Of a stretch of DNA of 64,000 bases, positions 48,236-61,569 are shown in pieces. Position 1 is the stretch's first letter. Each line of letters begins with the position of its first letter. Origin of the DNA: Eopsaltria australis (lineage: Eukaryota > Chordata > Aves > Passeriformes > Petroicidae); contig JAVTVJ010000117.1 of NCBI GenBank assembly GCA_034509425.1, positions 868,001 through 932,000 of the forward strand, read 5' to 3'. The notes below the pieces were generated by a model, which saw only the letters and a program-made list of their open reading frames with translations, searched no databases and was not told where the DNA came from. A program made the position numbers and the translations under genes.

Positions 48236-49632
48236 ACCTCAGTTGCATTAGAAAGATGAAGACTCAGAAAAAATGAGAGCTAAAAATCTTCTGGATCCAC
48301 TGAAGTCCATGCTTCTCTTACCTGGGTTTCCAACATGATCTTGGAAGGGTTTTTGAAGGGGAAACACAGATCTCTGTTTTCAGAAGAGGCTTTTTGTCTG
48401 CATTTTTTAGTCGTAGATGACAAGTATCTTTTAGCTGGAAGGGCATGAATATGATATGGATGGCAAGATATGGAAGTAGTGGAGAAGGAGTGTTGATGGC
48501 TTTTAAACTCATTACCAACCAGATGGTTGTCTCAGAAATGCAGTTTTGTAAACATCCTTACTAGGAGCTTTGCAGATATCAAAATATTTTTCTCAGTGCA
48601 GATTCATACATTTAAAATTTGTGGCTCCATTAGACTCTTTTTCTTTGCGCTGTTTGTGTGGTAAAAACCTGCCATCACCAAAATGAGACACTGAGCATTT
48701 CATTCCCTGTTGGTGTCATCTGAGATGCAGACCTGAAAATGTGGATTGTGTTCTGCCATCTTGAGTCATTCCACTGAAATGCCTGATCCTTCCCATCACA
48801 CCAAACTCACTATGCCAGCAATTTGCTACAATTGCATCCCTGCAACCATGAGACGAAAACAAATTTACTTTATAAGACATTTGTAAAAGTTAGCAGTATT
48901 ATGATACTTGAGATATAATAGTGTAGCCACAGAAAACAGCAAAAATCTGTAGTGTGCATAACATGTAATTGCACAATCCAAATTAAATTCACATCTGCGT
49001 TTGGCTCGAGGCAAAACACCAGAGCAGAAAAATGAGATCTGAGGATGCTATGATGCTCCACAGGCAGATGAGATCTTCCTTTGGAGGAAATGAGCCTCTG
49101 AATATGTAGAAAAGCACCTCTTTTCTGAAAAAGTGAATGAGGGCACAGATCAGTTTGGTCTTGTTCAGGCTTCTGGAAAACTATATTTTATGCCGGCTCA
49201 TTTAGCTCTTCTTACCTCTGAAATGAAAAGAATCAGCTGTTAAGTCTTTGCATTAGTACCAAACTCTCTCTCATTCTGGATTCCTCTAACAGCTCTTTAT
49301 AAGATCACTTGTTTTTTCCCCAAAGAAGTTAAGATTTAGAGAACAATCAGGTTGTCCTCCTCTTTCTTAATTTAATACCAGATGGCTGTCTCAGTTAAAT
49401 CAAAGTGTGTTATAATTTAGGGAGGTTACACTTTGCCATTTGTTTGTCTGGACGATGCAGCCCTCCACAGGAAGGATGGTTGCAGCATAATTAACTCATT
49501 CCCTTCAGAGGATTTCTGAGGACCCTTCTGAAAAATCTCTCCTCTGCACAGTCCCAAAGTCTGCAGCAAGAATAGAAGACACTGGACAGTGGCTATAGGA
49601 GTCTTGAAATGAGATACTTTCATCAGTCAATC
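48236..49632. other. unique non-coding stretch
   Basis: Nothing recognised. Confidence 0.45.
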
Positions 49633-49985
49633 ATGGAATCTTAGAATCCTTCAGGGTGGAAAGGACCTCTAAGATCACCAAGGTCAACCATTAACCCAAC
49701 ACTGCAAGAGTCCATCACTAAACCATGTCCCCAGATTCCACCCTACACACCTTTGAAATACCTTCAGGTTGTTGACTCAACCACTGGCAGCCTGTTCCAA
49801 TGCCTGACAACTCTTTCACTGGGGAAATGTTTCCTAATATCCACTCTAAACCTCCCTTGGCATAATCTGAGGCCATTTCTTCTTGTCCTATTTCTTGTTC
49901 CTAGGAAGAAAAGACTATCATATCCTCTGACATCACTCACCTCCAATTTGAGAGTAGGGTAGTGGACCAGAGCAATAGAGGAGGA
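49633..49985 (-). mobile_element. CR1 LINE, 3' end fragment
   Basis: The plus strand opens AATCATGGAATCTTAGAATC and continues with GGTGGAAAGGACCTCTAAGA, CACTAAACCATGTCCCCAG, CAGCCTGTTCCAATGCCTGA, TCTAAACCTCCCTTGGCAT and GAGGCCATTTCTTCTTGTCC. It ends in the ORF2/3' UTR text GGTAGTGGACCAGAGCAATA. It is about 350 bp, truncated and frame-broken. Confidence 0.93.
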
Positions 49986-52146
49986 GATCATTTATCTAGT
50001 ACCATGCTTGGTTTTTTCTGTTTTGGTTTTGTTTTACTGTTACCAGACAAATTACCGTTATTTTCTGTAATCAATATAACTTTTTTATTTCCTTGATTTC
50101 AAGGCAGGAAATTACACTGACACCCCTTGGAGAGGGTGATGTGATTTTCACGCAACAGTTCTCAGTCTTGCTCCCTGATTCAGCTTCCTTCACAGGGGAA
50201 ATTGATACTGAAGTGATGTTTTAGTGATTTAAATAGTATCAGATGGAGTTTGCTGGAGAAAAAAGAAAAAAAAAAACTCACAAGTAGCAATTTACCCAAC
50301 AAATCTGTTTTGTGTAAACAATAGCTTATTTCAGGATTTTATACAAACTGATGCCTGGTTAAAAGGATTTCCCAGGTGGCCATAGCGAATGTAGCTTGTT
50401 CCATTAGCACTCCTGGTGTGGTGGGAGAGCTTTTTGTAACATGAGAGGAATATGTATTTTGATGGATCATCATTCCATTCATACCTGCATGGCATCCCAC
50501 CCTGACACAGCCAGCAGGTGTTTAAAGGAATTCATGTTTTTGTGTAAGGGTGCAGCAGCATCTGTCACTGCACACAAACACAGGGCTGTCCTTGACAAAC
50601 ACCAAAAACCCAGCACAAGATAAAAATGAGGCTTATACTCTGGAAAAGCTTTAAAAATTATTTTGAGAAATTTGAAATCTATTCAGGTTTTTTTTTTTTT
50701 TTGCTCTTAAACACCCCCAGTCAATGGAACAAAACCCATCTGATAAAAAGCAAAGGTTTCTCAAGGTAATTCTGGATGTTGCCTCTTCTGAAGGTAAAAT
50801 CACTTTGCAGTGTGGCTTAATTCCCCTTTCCTCTTCTCTTCCCATTCTTTCCTTTTCCCCTTCCTCATCCTTTTTCCACCGTGTCATGGAACTGGGCTCT
50901 GATTTACCTCGTCAAAAGTACCACTGGAATGGAAGTACAATGTCTGGCCTTCTTTTCCTCTTAGTCAATAATAACATAAGTTAATGAGAACATTTATGTG
51001 TGTTTAAAGGCAGGTTACCTTGGGTTTGGGTCTTCTCTCTTTCATGCAGAGCAGGGTTTAGCTAAGCAGGGTTTAGCTGGTCTGATATCAGTCTGTGCCT
51101 TGAGAAAATGTGGGAGTGATGGTTGCTCGTAGTGCCAGATTTTTATGTGTGTCTATGACTTGAACTTTAGACATCGGCACTTTGCCCTATTGAGTTGGTC
51201 TAAAAAACAGCTGTAACATTCCCAGGAGACTTCACATCATCCCTCTCCTATACCTGCTCCAAAGGAGTGCTAGAGACCAGATTGCCCTCCTGGAGAAAGT
51301 CCAGGCCACAGTTCAAAACTGGTCCCATCCCAACCACTTTGTGCCTGGCCATGGTTTGTAACACTTGCCCCAGAACTGATACCACCTTGGTTCAGCAGAG
51401 CATCAGCTGTTCCAAGCTCTAGAATTCAGATTAATTAATTAGGCATCCCTGGCCAGATGCCCCCACAAGGAATTTCTAGTTGATTTTTAGTCAGATACCT
51501 TATATACAAAAAGGATGGCTTTCCTGCATGTTCTCATCACTATTTCCTGTTAACTGACTTAGTTCTTCCTCCACTGTAGAGCAATTTTAGGCCTCCAATG
51601 CCTAGTTCATGTCTTCCCCTACATGGCAAGAAACATAAAAGTTAAGCATTTCCATGGCTCAGTGAACCTCACTCCCAGAGCATTAAGCTTACTGACTCTG
51701 AAAAGGTGGCTTTGATGCCTTCCTTTAACATTAAAACCAGAGCACATTAAACTCTTACTTATTGCTCCAGTGGATTTTAGAGTTGTGGGTGGAAATAAAA
51801 GCTTAGCTAAAGCATGGTGAGAAACCTTTCCTGGTGCTGCACTGTATCCTTTGGGCACACTTTCCCTGGGGCTATTCCCTTCTCTTTTCCACAAGGTCTC
51901 TGCCAGCCCTGTCACCAGATCAGCTGGATGCCTTCCAGAGGAGGATTAGCAGCTGTCACACTGCTGCTTTCCATTTTGTTCTCCTGCCTGAGGAAAACCA
52001 GGCTGTCACCCTTGCACAAGCACCAGATCTGACCTGATTCATCATTTCCCAGAAACAAACCTCTACTCTTGTATTTAGTGTACAGAAAATTAAACTCTAC
52101 TAAATAAATCAGTCTTTCTTTTTTCATTTCTCTCCCCCACTCGGCT
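49986..52146. other. unique non-coding stretch
   Basis: No repeat apart from T runs (50686-50702). A perfect 13-bp direct repeat GCAGGGTTTAGCT occurs at 51051 and 51066. No gene is supported. Confidence 0.45.
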
Positions 52147-52174
52147 CCCTCCAGCCCTCCCTTCAGTCCCTCCC
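52147..52174 (-). other. predicted G-quadruplex motif (minus strand)
   Basis: C-runs at 52147-52149, 52155-52157, 52159-52161, 52168-52170 and 52172-52174 give five GGG runs on the minus strand with loops of 1-6 bases. Confidence 0.75.
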
Positions 52175-55100
52175 TCCTACATCTACATGTATGAGCTGCA
52201 CTGTCTGTTCCACCTGCAAATCCTCTTGCAAGCTCTCAGCTGAGGCTCTGTAGAAAGAAGCTGCCCCACAGTTATTTTATGGTTAGTGATATATGGGGCA
52301 AAGTAATTACAAACAACCCTAAACAGAGATCCCTAAATAAAGTTCTGCTAAATGACGCAGGACTGGGATGTGAATCTGGACACGCAGCCGGGGTTTTTTT
52401 TTCCTCTCTTTGGTTCTTTCTTGTTTTTCTTTTTGTTTTCCTCTCAAAATCTTTCTGTGAGTTCTGTGAGAAAATTAACTGGTCCAGTCATAGGTGCAGC
52501 TGCTTCATTAGACCAATCTTCAATCAAACACAAAAGTGAAATGTAACTCACTCTCCTTAGGTAAAACAAATTTCAAGAAAATGTTCAGAGCTGGCAACAG
52601 ACCCAGGACATTAATGCATTTCACTTTCTGCAGTGGCTCCTTCCTTTTGAAAGCTACCACTCCTAGCCCAATTCAGAGAGAAACAAACCCAAAAGTCAAC
52701 CTGGTCTTAAAAGCAGACACAGCTCTGAGCAGGGTGGCTTCTCCTCAAGGTGGAAAGTAAAACAGGCTGATTTGTCCTGCCGTACAAGCAGCAGCTCTGC
52801 TCTCCTAAAGCAACCACTGACATGAGATCTGTGGAAGAGAAGGCAGGATTTGTTCTTTTCTCCCTCTCCTGGCAGGTGTCACAGCAATACAAAAGTGTCA
52901 GAAGACTTTGGCTGCAATAGCAGCCAAAAGAAGTGGGGGAAATCTGTAAAGGAATTAGAAGCAAGAGGATAACAGAGAGTTTTTGTTTTCGCCACAGCTT
53001 TGCGTATGTGTGTGCATGTGTGTACAAGGGATGGAAAGGAGATAAAAAGATACTTACTTCTGCCTAAAGCTTTTTTTAAACATGACTTTTGAAAAGTTAC
53101 TCCTCCCCACACACGTGGTGTCTTGTAAGTAAAGTGTTTTTCCCTCACAGTGAGATCTCAGAATTAGTGCTTACCAACACAACACTCATCATCAATCATG
53201 TATTGTCCATTCCTTATTGAGTTCCTTCCTTCACCACGTCAATATTTTCCCATTCTATTAAATCCTCTTGGTTTTTTTTATTATTAATTCCCTCACACAC
53301 TCACTTCCTCACAGTTTGCTCTGGTTGTTGTTTGCAGCTTCCAACAGAAATAGAACAAAACCTCCAAAATCTCAGAATCAAAGAGCCTTCTTTGAGAAAA
53401 ACTAACAACAAAACAGCAAATAAAGCCATTTCTATAATACCTTCCATATTCCCCCATATAAGAAGTTCAATGTCACACAGTGTTCTTCACTCAGACATTT
53501 TCACAGTTTGGATGGAGAAGGACTAAATGTATTTCAATATCCCATGTCTAATCCCTTAAGATTAAGCCTTAATCATCAGGCAATGAAGTAACCTGAAGGA
53601 AAGGGAGGGGGAGAAGGGAGGAGGATATGGACAACTCAGTTGTTTAATTTCTTCCATTTTGTGTTAAAACATTTATATAGTAATTTAATTTGCATTCCCT
53701 CTTTCACAAGGGGAGTCTTAACACCATTGTAAAGGTCTCTCTCTCCCCATGAGAAGGCATAGCAGAATTCCTGGAATCTCTGTCTGCTAGACATGGAAAG
53801 GGGGAGAACTGAGCATTCCTTGTAATCTGTTGGAGGATTCAGAACACAGACTTGCCAAAAGAAGTGAACCCTGAGATGAAATTGAAATCTCAGGGCAATG
53901 CAGAGGAAAACTCCAAAATCTTTGAGATAACTGTATTTCAGCCCCTTTCTCAGTACTTGTTTTTTGCTACACTCTGTCCAAGGAAATGTCATTTGCTGGT
54001 CCCATTGCCATGTTCCTACCTCTTCATCTTCACAGTGCAGGGAATCCAAGCATCTCCTTTAGGGTCATGAATTAATTCAGGAGCTGGAGAGCCTGAATCT
54101 CTTAGATTTCCAGTGTTCATTTCCTTGTGCAGGATCCTAGAGGAGTGATTCCACCTTTGCTCTGCCCTCCCCAGGAATACACACCAATTTAATCATTGCT
54201 AAGACTTCAGAAGGTACCAGAAGTACTTATTGCAGTACAATACATTAGCTCATCCATAATTTCTGACAGAGTTTTTCTGCTTTATGGCAGTGCCAGGAAA
54301 AGAGAAGCTGTCTGATACTGGTGTCTGCCTAGAAGAAGGAATTGAGCATAGGACTCAACTCAGAACTTCTCAGAAATGCAGGTCAAACCCCTGCTGACAC
54401 CACCAGCACCATTATAAGGAGGTAGCAGCATCAGCCTGCCTTTTCAGGGTTCCCAGAGGTAATGGGAATTAATTAATTGATTAAAAGCAATTAATTCTGC
54501 TGTTGACTTTATTTATGCCTGGAGCATCTCATCCTGGACCTGTGCTCAGTGCTGAGAAACTTCCAGCCCAGGGGCTACAAGGTGACTCTCACACCCATTT
54601 CACAGTGAAAATGTGACCCCAGCACCAGCCCAACACTACAGAGTGGGCAGGAGAGGCTGAATGTGCCACAGGCAGAGGGAGAGCAGCAGCAGACAGTGCA
54701 ATTATAGGAACAAATTGGTGCATCCCCTTGCTTTTTGACCCAAACTGGAATGGATTCTACAACAAACAGCATGTAATTCCTCCCACTAACCAAACATGAG
54801 AGACAGATAATATCAGCTCACTAAAGGACAGAAGACTGCTGCTGCTTTCCAATCATAATTTAATTGACTGTGATTTTCCTAACAAGCACCTCTTTTTTTT
54901 TCTTTTTCATTACTGTAAAGTAATGGACCCAGGGCTGATCCCATAGGCTTCGAGTCTTTAAGGACAGTAACAACTTAATGAGGCAACTTACACCGTGTTT
55001 ATCCTCCTGCCGCAGGGGCAAACACTCCACGGCTCCAGGGCAGGGGCTGAGACAGGAGCCAGCCCACCTAGGATGCAGGATGCAACTTCGACCTTTCTGA

Positions 55101-55663
55101 GAGCACATCCAAGCTAGCCAAATTAACCTGAGGCTTTTTCCCATGTGGTTTTAAGTGCCCTGGACCTTTTTCAGAAGCACAACTGCTTTAGAACCTGGCA
55201 AAATTTAAAATGTGGACTATTTTGTCAACAGCCTCCACTCTGCCTTTCTTTCCTCATGCAGAGAGACCCTTTGCTGTTTCTTTTCTTTGTCTGAGGCTTG
55301 GAGACAGATTCCCAGTGAGCTGTGCCATGATTTTAAGTTAATAGTGCCATCTAGTGATGTGGGAGACAATGTGGCTCGGAGTCACCAGGCAGAGCTCCAG
55401 GGCTTCCCCAGGAAATAAACATCTTGTGTAATATTTGGTAATATCTCAGGGTGACCTGTGCCAGGAGCAGGCAGAGTCCCACACACTGCTAACAGCTGCC
55501 CTGGAGCTGGGAGCAAAGGTTAGGAGTCAGAACCCAGAGCTTGAGGAAAAAAGAAAACCCACTGAGATTTGTATGTGAGGTTTTAGGATATTTTGCTTAG
55601 CAATTACAGGAAGAGGAGAAGGTAAAAAATATGATACTGATGCTCTTGAATATTCCTGGGACA
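52175..55663. other. unique non-coding stretch
   Basis: No recognised mobile element. A purine-rich block GGGAGGGGGAGAAGGGAGG lies at about 53603. The 137-codon minus frame at 53636-54049 has no recognised domain. Confidence 0.45.
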
Positions 55664-55790
55664 TATATACACTTATATTCCACACACATACATATGCAAC
55701 ACACAGAGATATGTATATTTAGATATAGATATAGATGTATATAGATATAAAGACGTATAGATCTATAGTTATACAAATATATAAACAAAA
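55664..55790. repeat. AT-rich TATAGA/ACATA low-complexity tract
   Basis: Imperfect ATATAC, ACACAC and TATAGATATAGA words for about 125 bp. It gives a Tyr/Ile-rich false frame on the minus strand. Confidence 0.8.
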
Positions 55791-58184
55791 TATTAACAGA
55801 TGCATCTGTCTGTAAATAGAAGCATCTGTCTCTCCCCCGTGGCTTATATAAATATCAGCTGAATCCTCAAAATTTAGCAACCCCATTCCCAGAGGCTGTA
55901 TTTCATTATTAGATTTCTAAATAGGGGAAAAAGAAAGGTTGACAGACACACACAGAGTAACCAATCCCAAATGCATGATCATTTGAAGTTTTTCACTATG
56001 GCAAATTAATCAGCTGTCTGCAAAATCTTAGGGACTCTTTAATACACCCCGGAGGTTGAATTTTCAAAAGTAGGTACACAGAAAGTTTATTCTCACTCCC
56101 TTTGTGAACATTTTTCTCTGCTGCCTCCATGTACCTTTCAGAGTTTGCCTTCATGCCTGTCCCTTAAGATATGAAGGACCTGAGGGCTTCTGTTTCAGCC
56201 CACAGCATGCAATGACAACAGTTTGTGTGATTTATTTTAACGAGAAGGAAAATCACTATTATGCAGCCAGACTCCAAGCAAATCTTTCATTCCAGCTGCT
56301 ACAGGAGGATGCTGGATGATACATTTCTGTGTCTTCTTGCAGCTGAGGGAATGAAATGAAGTAAAAGGCTTTCACAGCTTCCTGAATAAAAGGTAGGAAA
56401 AATGAGTCTTGAAACAAGGTTTCCAAGGACTTGAATCAACGTACTTGTGTCAAAGGTCTACAAGTAGACCTGGCTGCTCTTTACTTGCTTTGTGTTTATT
56501 CTGTACTTCATGTTTTGCAGTTTCCCTTAGCGAATTCCAATAGCTGGGGTAAAAAATCTGATTATTTTCCTTTCCCTGCTCATTATTTCTTTCTGTTTTT
56601 AGTTACTAGTAGTGTTTGTCTGTTTGTTTCTTTGTTTTCCTCTGACATATGAGAGTTTACCCAGAGGTTCATGGTGGGATGTGCTGGTGATGGGAGTGAA
56701 ACAGAATTTCCTCCAGAATCTGGAGAGCAATTCTTCAATATGCACTCAGGGTGGAAATGTTTTTCAAGCAGAAGGCAGAAGGCAATTTGTGGGACAAAGT
56801 TCTGCAGACCTGCAAAGTATGGTTTGCTTATTTAATTTTTTTTCCTAAACCACTGCTGCTTTTGCAGTAGGTGAGCACACTGGCAACATTCAGGATCTCT
56901 CTCAGTCTTTTTCTTGGACACATCATATTTGGAGATTTTGTTCTCACACTGTAAAAATTTAGGATTCACATAGACTCTTTGAAAGTATTTTTTGCCCCAG
57001 GGTTTGAAGTATGTTTTGCAGACCAAACATTAATTGCATCCTTTCCTGTGAGTTTGAGGACTGGACTTTATGACCCTGCAAGTCACCTTGTACTCCTAAA
57101 ATTGTTTTCCTTTCCTGTTATTTTTTTGAGGCATAGTTTACTTTAAATCTTAAAATAGCTGCAACATCTAGCTTAAAATCAAGTTGAAAAACTAGGATAG
57201 GATCAAAGAAAGCCTGGAGATATATATCCAGGGATTTGATTTCTCTTTCCCCTCACCATTTGTTGCCCCAAATTGCAGAAAGTAGATGTATTCCTGGAAG
57301 ACTCTGTCTGAAAGGCTCGTCTGAGGAACAGCACATGGCTCCAGTGAGGAGCTGCAGGGTCAAAGTGTTCTTTGCATGATTCAGTCATGGAAATTATGTA
57401 TATATGTGGCACACAAAGACAAACTGCAGTCCTGCAGCCTCTAAGGATCCTGTAGAAGGACCTTCACGCACCCTGATGCACGTAATTTGTTACACAGTGG
57501 GTTTGGGTTTTAACAGCTCTGTTTACCCAAGGGAAATGCCTCTCAATTATCCTGATCAGTGGCTCTTTTGCATGCAGAGATGAGTTTGAAAACTCTGATG
57601 TTTTGTCAGAAGAGGCAGAGGATTTCACACCATTCTGGGTTGCGATTTGCCTGCAGGTGAAGTGTGTCACCGTGCCAATTAGAGCAAATTATGAACGGGG
57701 TGACCTGCCATGACATGGAGATGTCAGGCAGGATTTAGTTTGCCTTTGCAGAACAGAGAAGGTAGATCCCACACTGGTATCTGGGATTTTCATGTCTGGG
57801 TTTTCTGCAGCCTTTGGATAGAGGTTTCCTGACTTTTTCTTTAGAGGGAACTGGTTTGGGATCGCATCTGCACGAGGTGCTGCAGCGCTGTGGGTTGTGG
57901 CAAAGGCCATGCAGTGACACATGCACCAATTGCCTGCTCTTTCTCTTCCCAGTATGGATCAGCATTGCATCTGTCCCCAGAGAAATACAGAATGTTTGGC
58001 TCGGAGGGAATCTTAAGGGTATTTTCTTTCCAATGCCCCTACTATACCAGTTCCCTCAAAACCTCAGACAATCTGGCCTTGAGCACCCAAATAAAAAGAT
58101 AAATATCTGGCTGTATTTCCTGCAGATTTTTTGCAGTTGATTTTTCATCTGAAATCTAAATTGGGAACCAGACTCTATCCTTTG
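55791..58184. other. unique non-coding stretch
   Basis: No recognised repeat or exon. The part 57640-57960 is somewhat GC-richer with overlapping short frames. Confidence 0.45.
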
Positions 58185-58200
58185 CCCCCCCCCCAAAAAA
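58185..58200 (+). repeat. C10-A6 homopolymer junction
   Basis: Ten C followed directly by six A. It is a simple homopolymer pair, likely length-variable and a sequencing-error risk. Confidence 0.85.
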
Positions 58201-58804
58201 CCTCCATTCCCAGATTTCCATCTATTTTTTTTTCAAGATCATTGGTAAATCCATTATGTCAGGAGATTTGGAGTTATCCAAGGTTCTTTGACATGTTTTC
58301 ACCTTTTGTTTGCTCTTCAAGAAGAACATCAGACTAATAGCTTGGTAGGCAAAGCCTGTGTCATGTCAGCTCTGTGACATGCATTGTTCTTGTCCCTGAG
58401 TGTAGATGTGTGCTCAGGAGCTCTTGTTCCCTGCCTGTCTCAAAGCACTTGTGTCAGGTTTCAAAAGAGGGCTGTGCTGTGAGGGAGATGACACTCTTGT
58501 TTGGAGCAGTGGATGTGAAACATGTCCACAGAGATGAAGTCACTCCTCTACAGCACAGAGCACTGGATTCCTCTATCTGTGTTTTGTCCTGTTGCCTTCT
58601 GAATTAATCAAAAGATAAAGGAGTGAATGTGATCCCTCTGCACACTCCTGGACACACAACAGTGCCCTGCTTGGCTCGAGGTGAGGGGAGAATAAAGCAG
58701 TGAAGCACCTCAAAGGCCAAAACTCAAACACAGACATTCCCATCCCCATCCTAGCCTGGGGCTTGCCACCAGTGCTGAGTGCCCTGCAGGTCTCTCTGAG
58801 GGTA
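58201..58804. other. unique non-coding stretch
   Basis: Nothing recognised. Confidence 0.4.
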
Positions 58805-58862
58805 AAGCATTGGAACCAGGTGATTTCAGGGTCCCTTCCAACACAAATTCTATCATTCTGTG
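58805..58862 (+). mobile_element. CR1 LINE, tail remnant
   Basis: The tail of a CR1: GGTGATTTCAGGGTCCCTTC, CAACACAAATTCTATCATTC, TGTG. The left edge is uncertain. Confidence 0.78.
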
Positions 58863-61569
58863 TTCCGTGAGAAGAATCCCACACACTCTTCACAGCCACC
58901 CAGCAACCATATCTAAGGGTCCAGATATTTAAATTAGAAGGCTCTAGGCAGGACAGTGGTCTTTAGTTCCCATTTTTAGTCCATGCAACTGCCTCCTATG
59001 CCTTATGGAGAGTTTGAGGTGTATATAATATATATACAAAGGTATCACAATGTTGAGACTTATATCTTCCCACTGACTTCAGAGGGAGCAAGAATGTCAC
59101 AAAAAAAAAAAAAAGGAATTGTAAATAAGTAAAAACCTGAGTAAACACAGAATGTGTTTTTATGACTGGAAATATAATGATCCTTTCAATAATGCAGTAT
59201 ATTTGGATTACCAAATCCAATTTTTGAAAATAAACCCTCTTTGGAGCCATTTCAGATGAATATGGTTGGTCTAATTAGTTGTGGGTTTATCACATTCCCC
59301 TCTTATTCAGAGGAGAATACATTCTGAAAGGTGGCTGCCTTTGTTTGAGCTCATTAAGGTTGTATGTGCCATTACAATTACAAAACTTATACTTTTGCTT
59401 ATTCTTTGAGAAAAAAAAAAGAAATATATCTACTTAGAATTGTATCTGACACATTCAGATTTTTATATATTCATACCATCAATACCTTTTCTCATTCTCT
59501 CTCTACTACAGCCTACCTTTATAGGAAACACCTTCAGCCCAGAACTAACAAATACAACAAATATCACAATTTCTTTACACTTTGATAACTCTTGAAAGAG
59601 AGCATTTACAAACATAAGTCTTGCTTTATATAAGACTTTTATTCTCATTTTCAGCTACGATGCTGAGCAGGGTTACAGATGCCCTAATTCAAACTCTTTC
59701 CCAGCAGCTTGGAGGGAGGTGCCCAGAACTTAATGAAGGACAGTGGCAGGAACTGATACAGATCATGAATGCAGAAAAAGAATCTAATATTTACTATTAG
59801 AATCATGGAAAGCTTAATTGCATAAACACACACGTAATTAGAGTGATACCACGTAATTCAAACCTGCATGTCTCTCCTAAAACCTTGTGCTGGGACAGTA
59901 AAGGGGGTCCTCAGACAGTATAAAATAAAAGACAGGGAGGAAGAGAATGGCAATGTGAAAAAAATCACAGAGTTCAAATTATTTCACCATAGAAAGCTGT
60001 TGATACAGGGAAATTGAAACCAGAGAGTATGTAAGAGGGAAAAAAAGAAAAAAATCCCAAGCATTACTTGCTACCTGTATTAAGTTCCAGGCAGAATGTA
60101 TTTTCCATTTATTTGAGTGGAATTGGTGTTTCAGAACATAGTCTACTGCCACTGAAATCACCACAAATTTAATAGCAAATGAGAATATTATTAAAGAAGG
60201 TATGGCAGAATGGGTTAACTGGGACCATACCTGAGGACTCTACAAGGATGGACTTCCAATCTCATTTTAGAGCAAAGAGGTGGCAAGTTGACCATGATGG
60301 ACATTTTAAACAGAGATAACAAGGGTAGAGACCTGCATCTACAAGAGGTGTGAGCAGAACTGAGGTGAGAGTAATGCCCTTCAACACATCCATTGTTGAG
60401 ATAAAACTCTGTAAAAGCACTGAAAGCCTCTCAGAATTAGCAAGACAATGACAGAGAAGGGAGGACTTCTAATTGTTTAATTGACTGTGAAAATGAGAGA
60501 GAAGGAGAGTAAAGAATGCATAAAGTTTAAAAATAAGGGAATTCCAGAGAGCTTTTCTTTATTTAAAAGTAAGGAAAGAGCATATTGTGAACAAAGAAAA
60601 GGACACTATTACTGCAATTACAGATTTAGACTCACATTGTAGACAGAATTGGGCCAGTTGTTACCAGAACACCTAGCATTCATTATAATTCACTTAGAAA
60701 GCAAAATCAAGCGGTTGAAACAGCAGCAAGCCAGTGGAAGGGAATTAGGACCCAATGAAAACTAGGAAAGGAAGGATAATCAAAGACCCAGACAAGACTT
60801 CATATCTTTCTTCTTTCTCTCCTCATCTCCAGACTCAGCTCCCCAGGAGGAGGCACTTTCTCTGATCAGTGTCCCTGTTCCCTCTTGTACCCTGGAAAAT
60901 ACCCTAAGGTAAAAAATGGGTTGCCAAGTCAAGGGCATTGTTTCAGTAGGAATGGAGTAAAACTGATCATGTGTTGCTTAGTGTATGGAGTAATAGTTTC
61001 ATGCTATATTTTTTTGTCCTGTTCTTTGTGTGAATACTGGCAAATAAATAATGAAAATTAAAACCATTAAAAAAAAAAACATAAATAAGGAATCCATGAA
61101 GATGGATTTCAGGATGATCTCACACATGGGTGCCTTTGTTCTGCATTGATCCAAAGGCTTGATTTCTAGAGCAGAAGGCAGGCAGAACTCTTGTTGACAT
61201 AATGTTTTTTTCTGTAGTGTCATGGGGCATTATTTGTGAAAGAATCATCAAAAATATTAGAAATTAACATATTTCAATCATCTATGCTCAGCTGAGCATG
61301 GTAATTATTTCTCTTTTCACAGGTAACTGCTAATTTAGGTTAGTAAATTATTTTCCTTATATTCTGCAGCCTGTGTATTTTCAGATAGCAAACAATGCAT
61401 TTGTTTAACTTCAGACTTCTGTGTACTGTGGGATCCTGTTCTACTTGAGAGAAACTGCTGTCATTTGAAAAATAGCTGGAAATGTTCCAGACAAAGAGAA
61501 TGAACCCAAACCACGTGGGAGCCTGGCTGGCTGTGACTACAGCCATGGCCCTTTCTGAAAGTGACTGAA
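58863..61569. other. unique non-coding stretch
   Basis: About 2.7 kb, AT-rich, with A14 at 59101-59114 and A-runs near 61069. No gene or mobile element was recognised. Confidence 0.45.

Noticed and set aside
47738..48259. 173-codon plus-strand frame
   Set aside because: It runs antisense through an LTR, including its promoter and duplicated U3, and is stop-free by composition.
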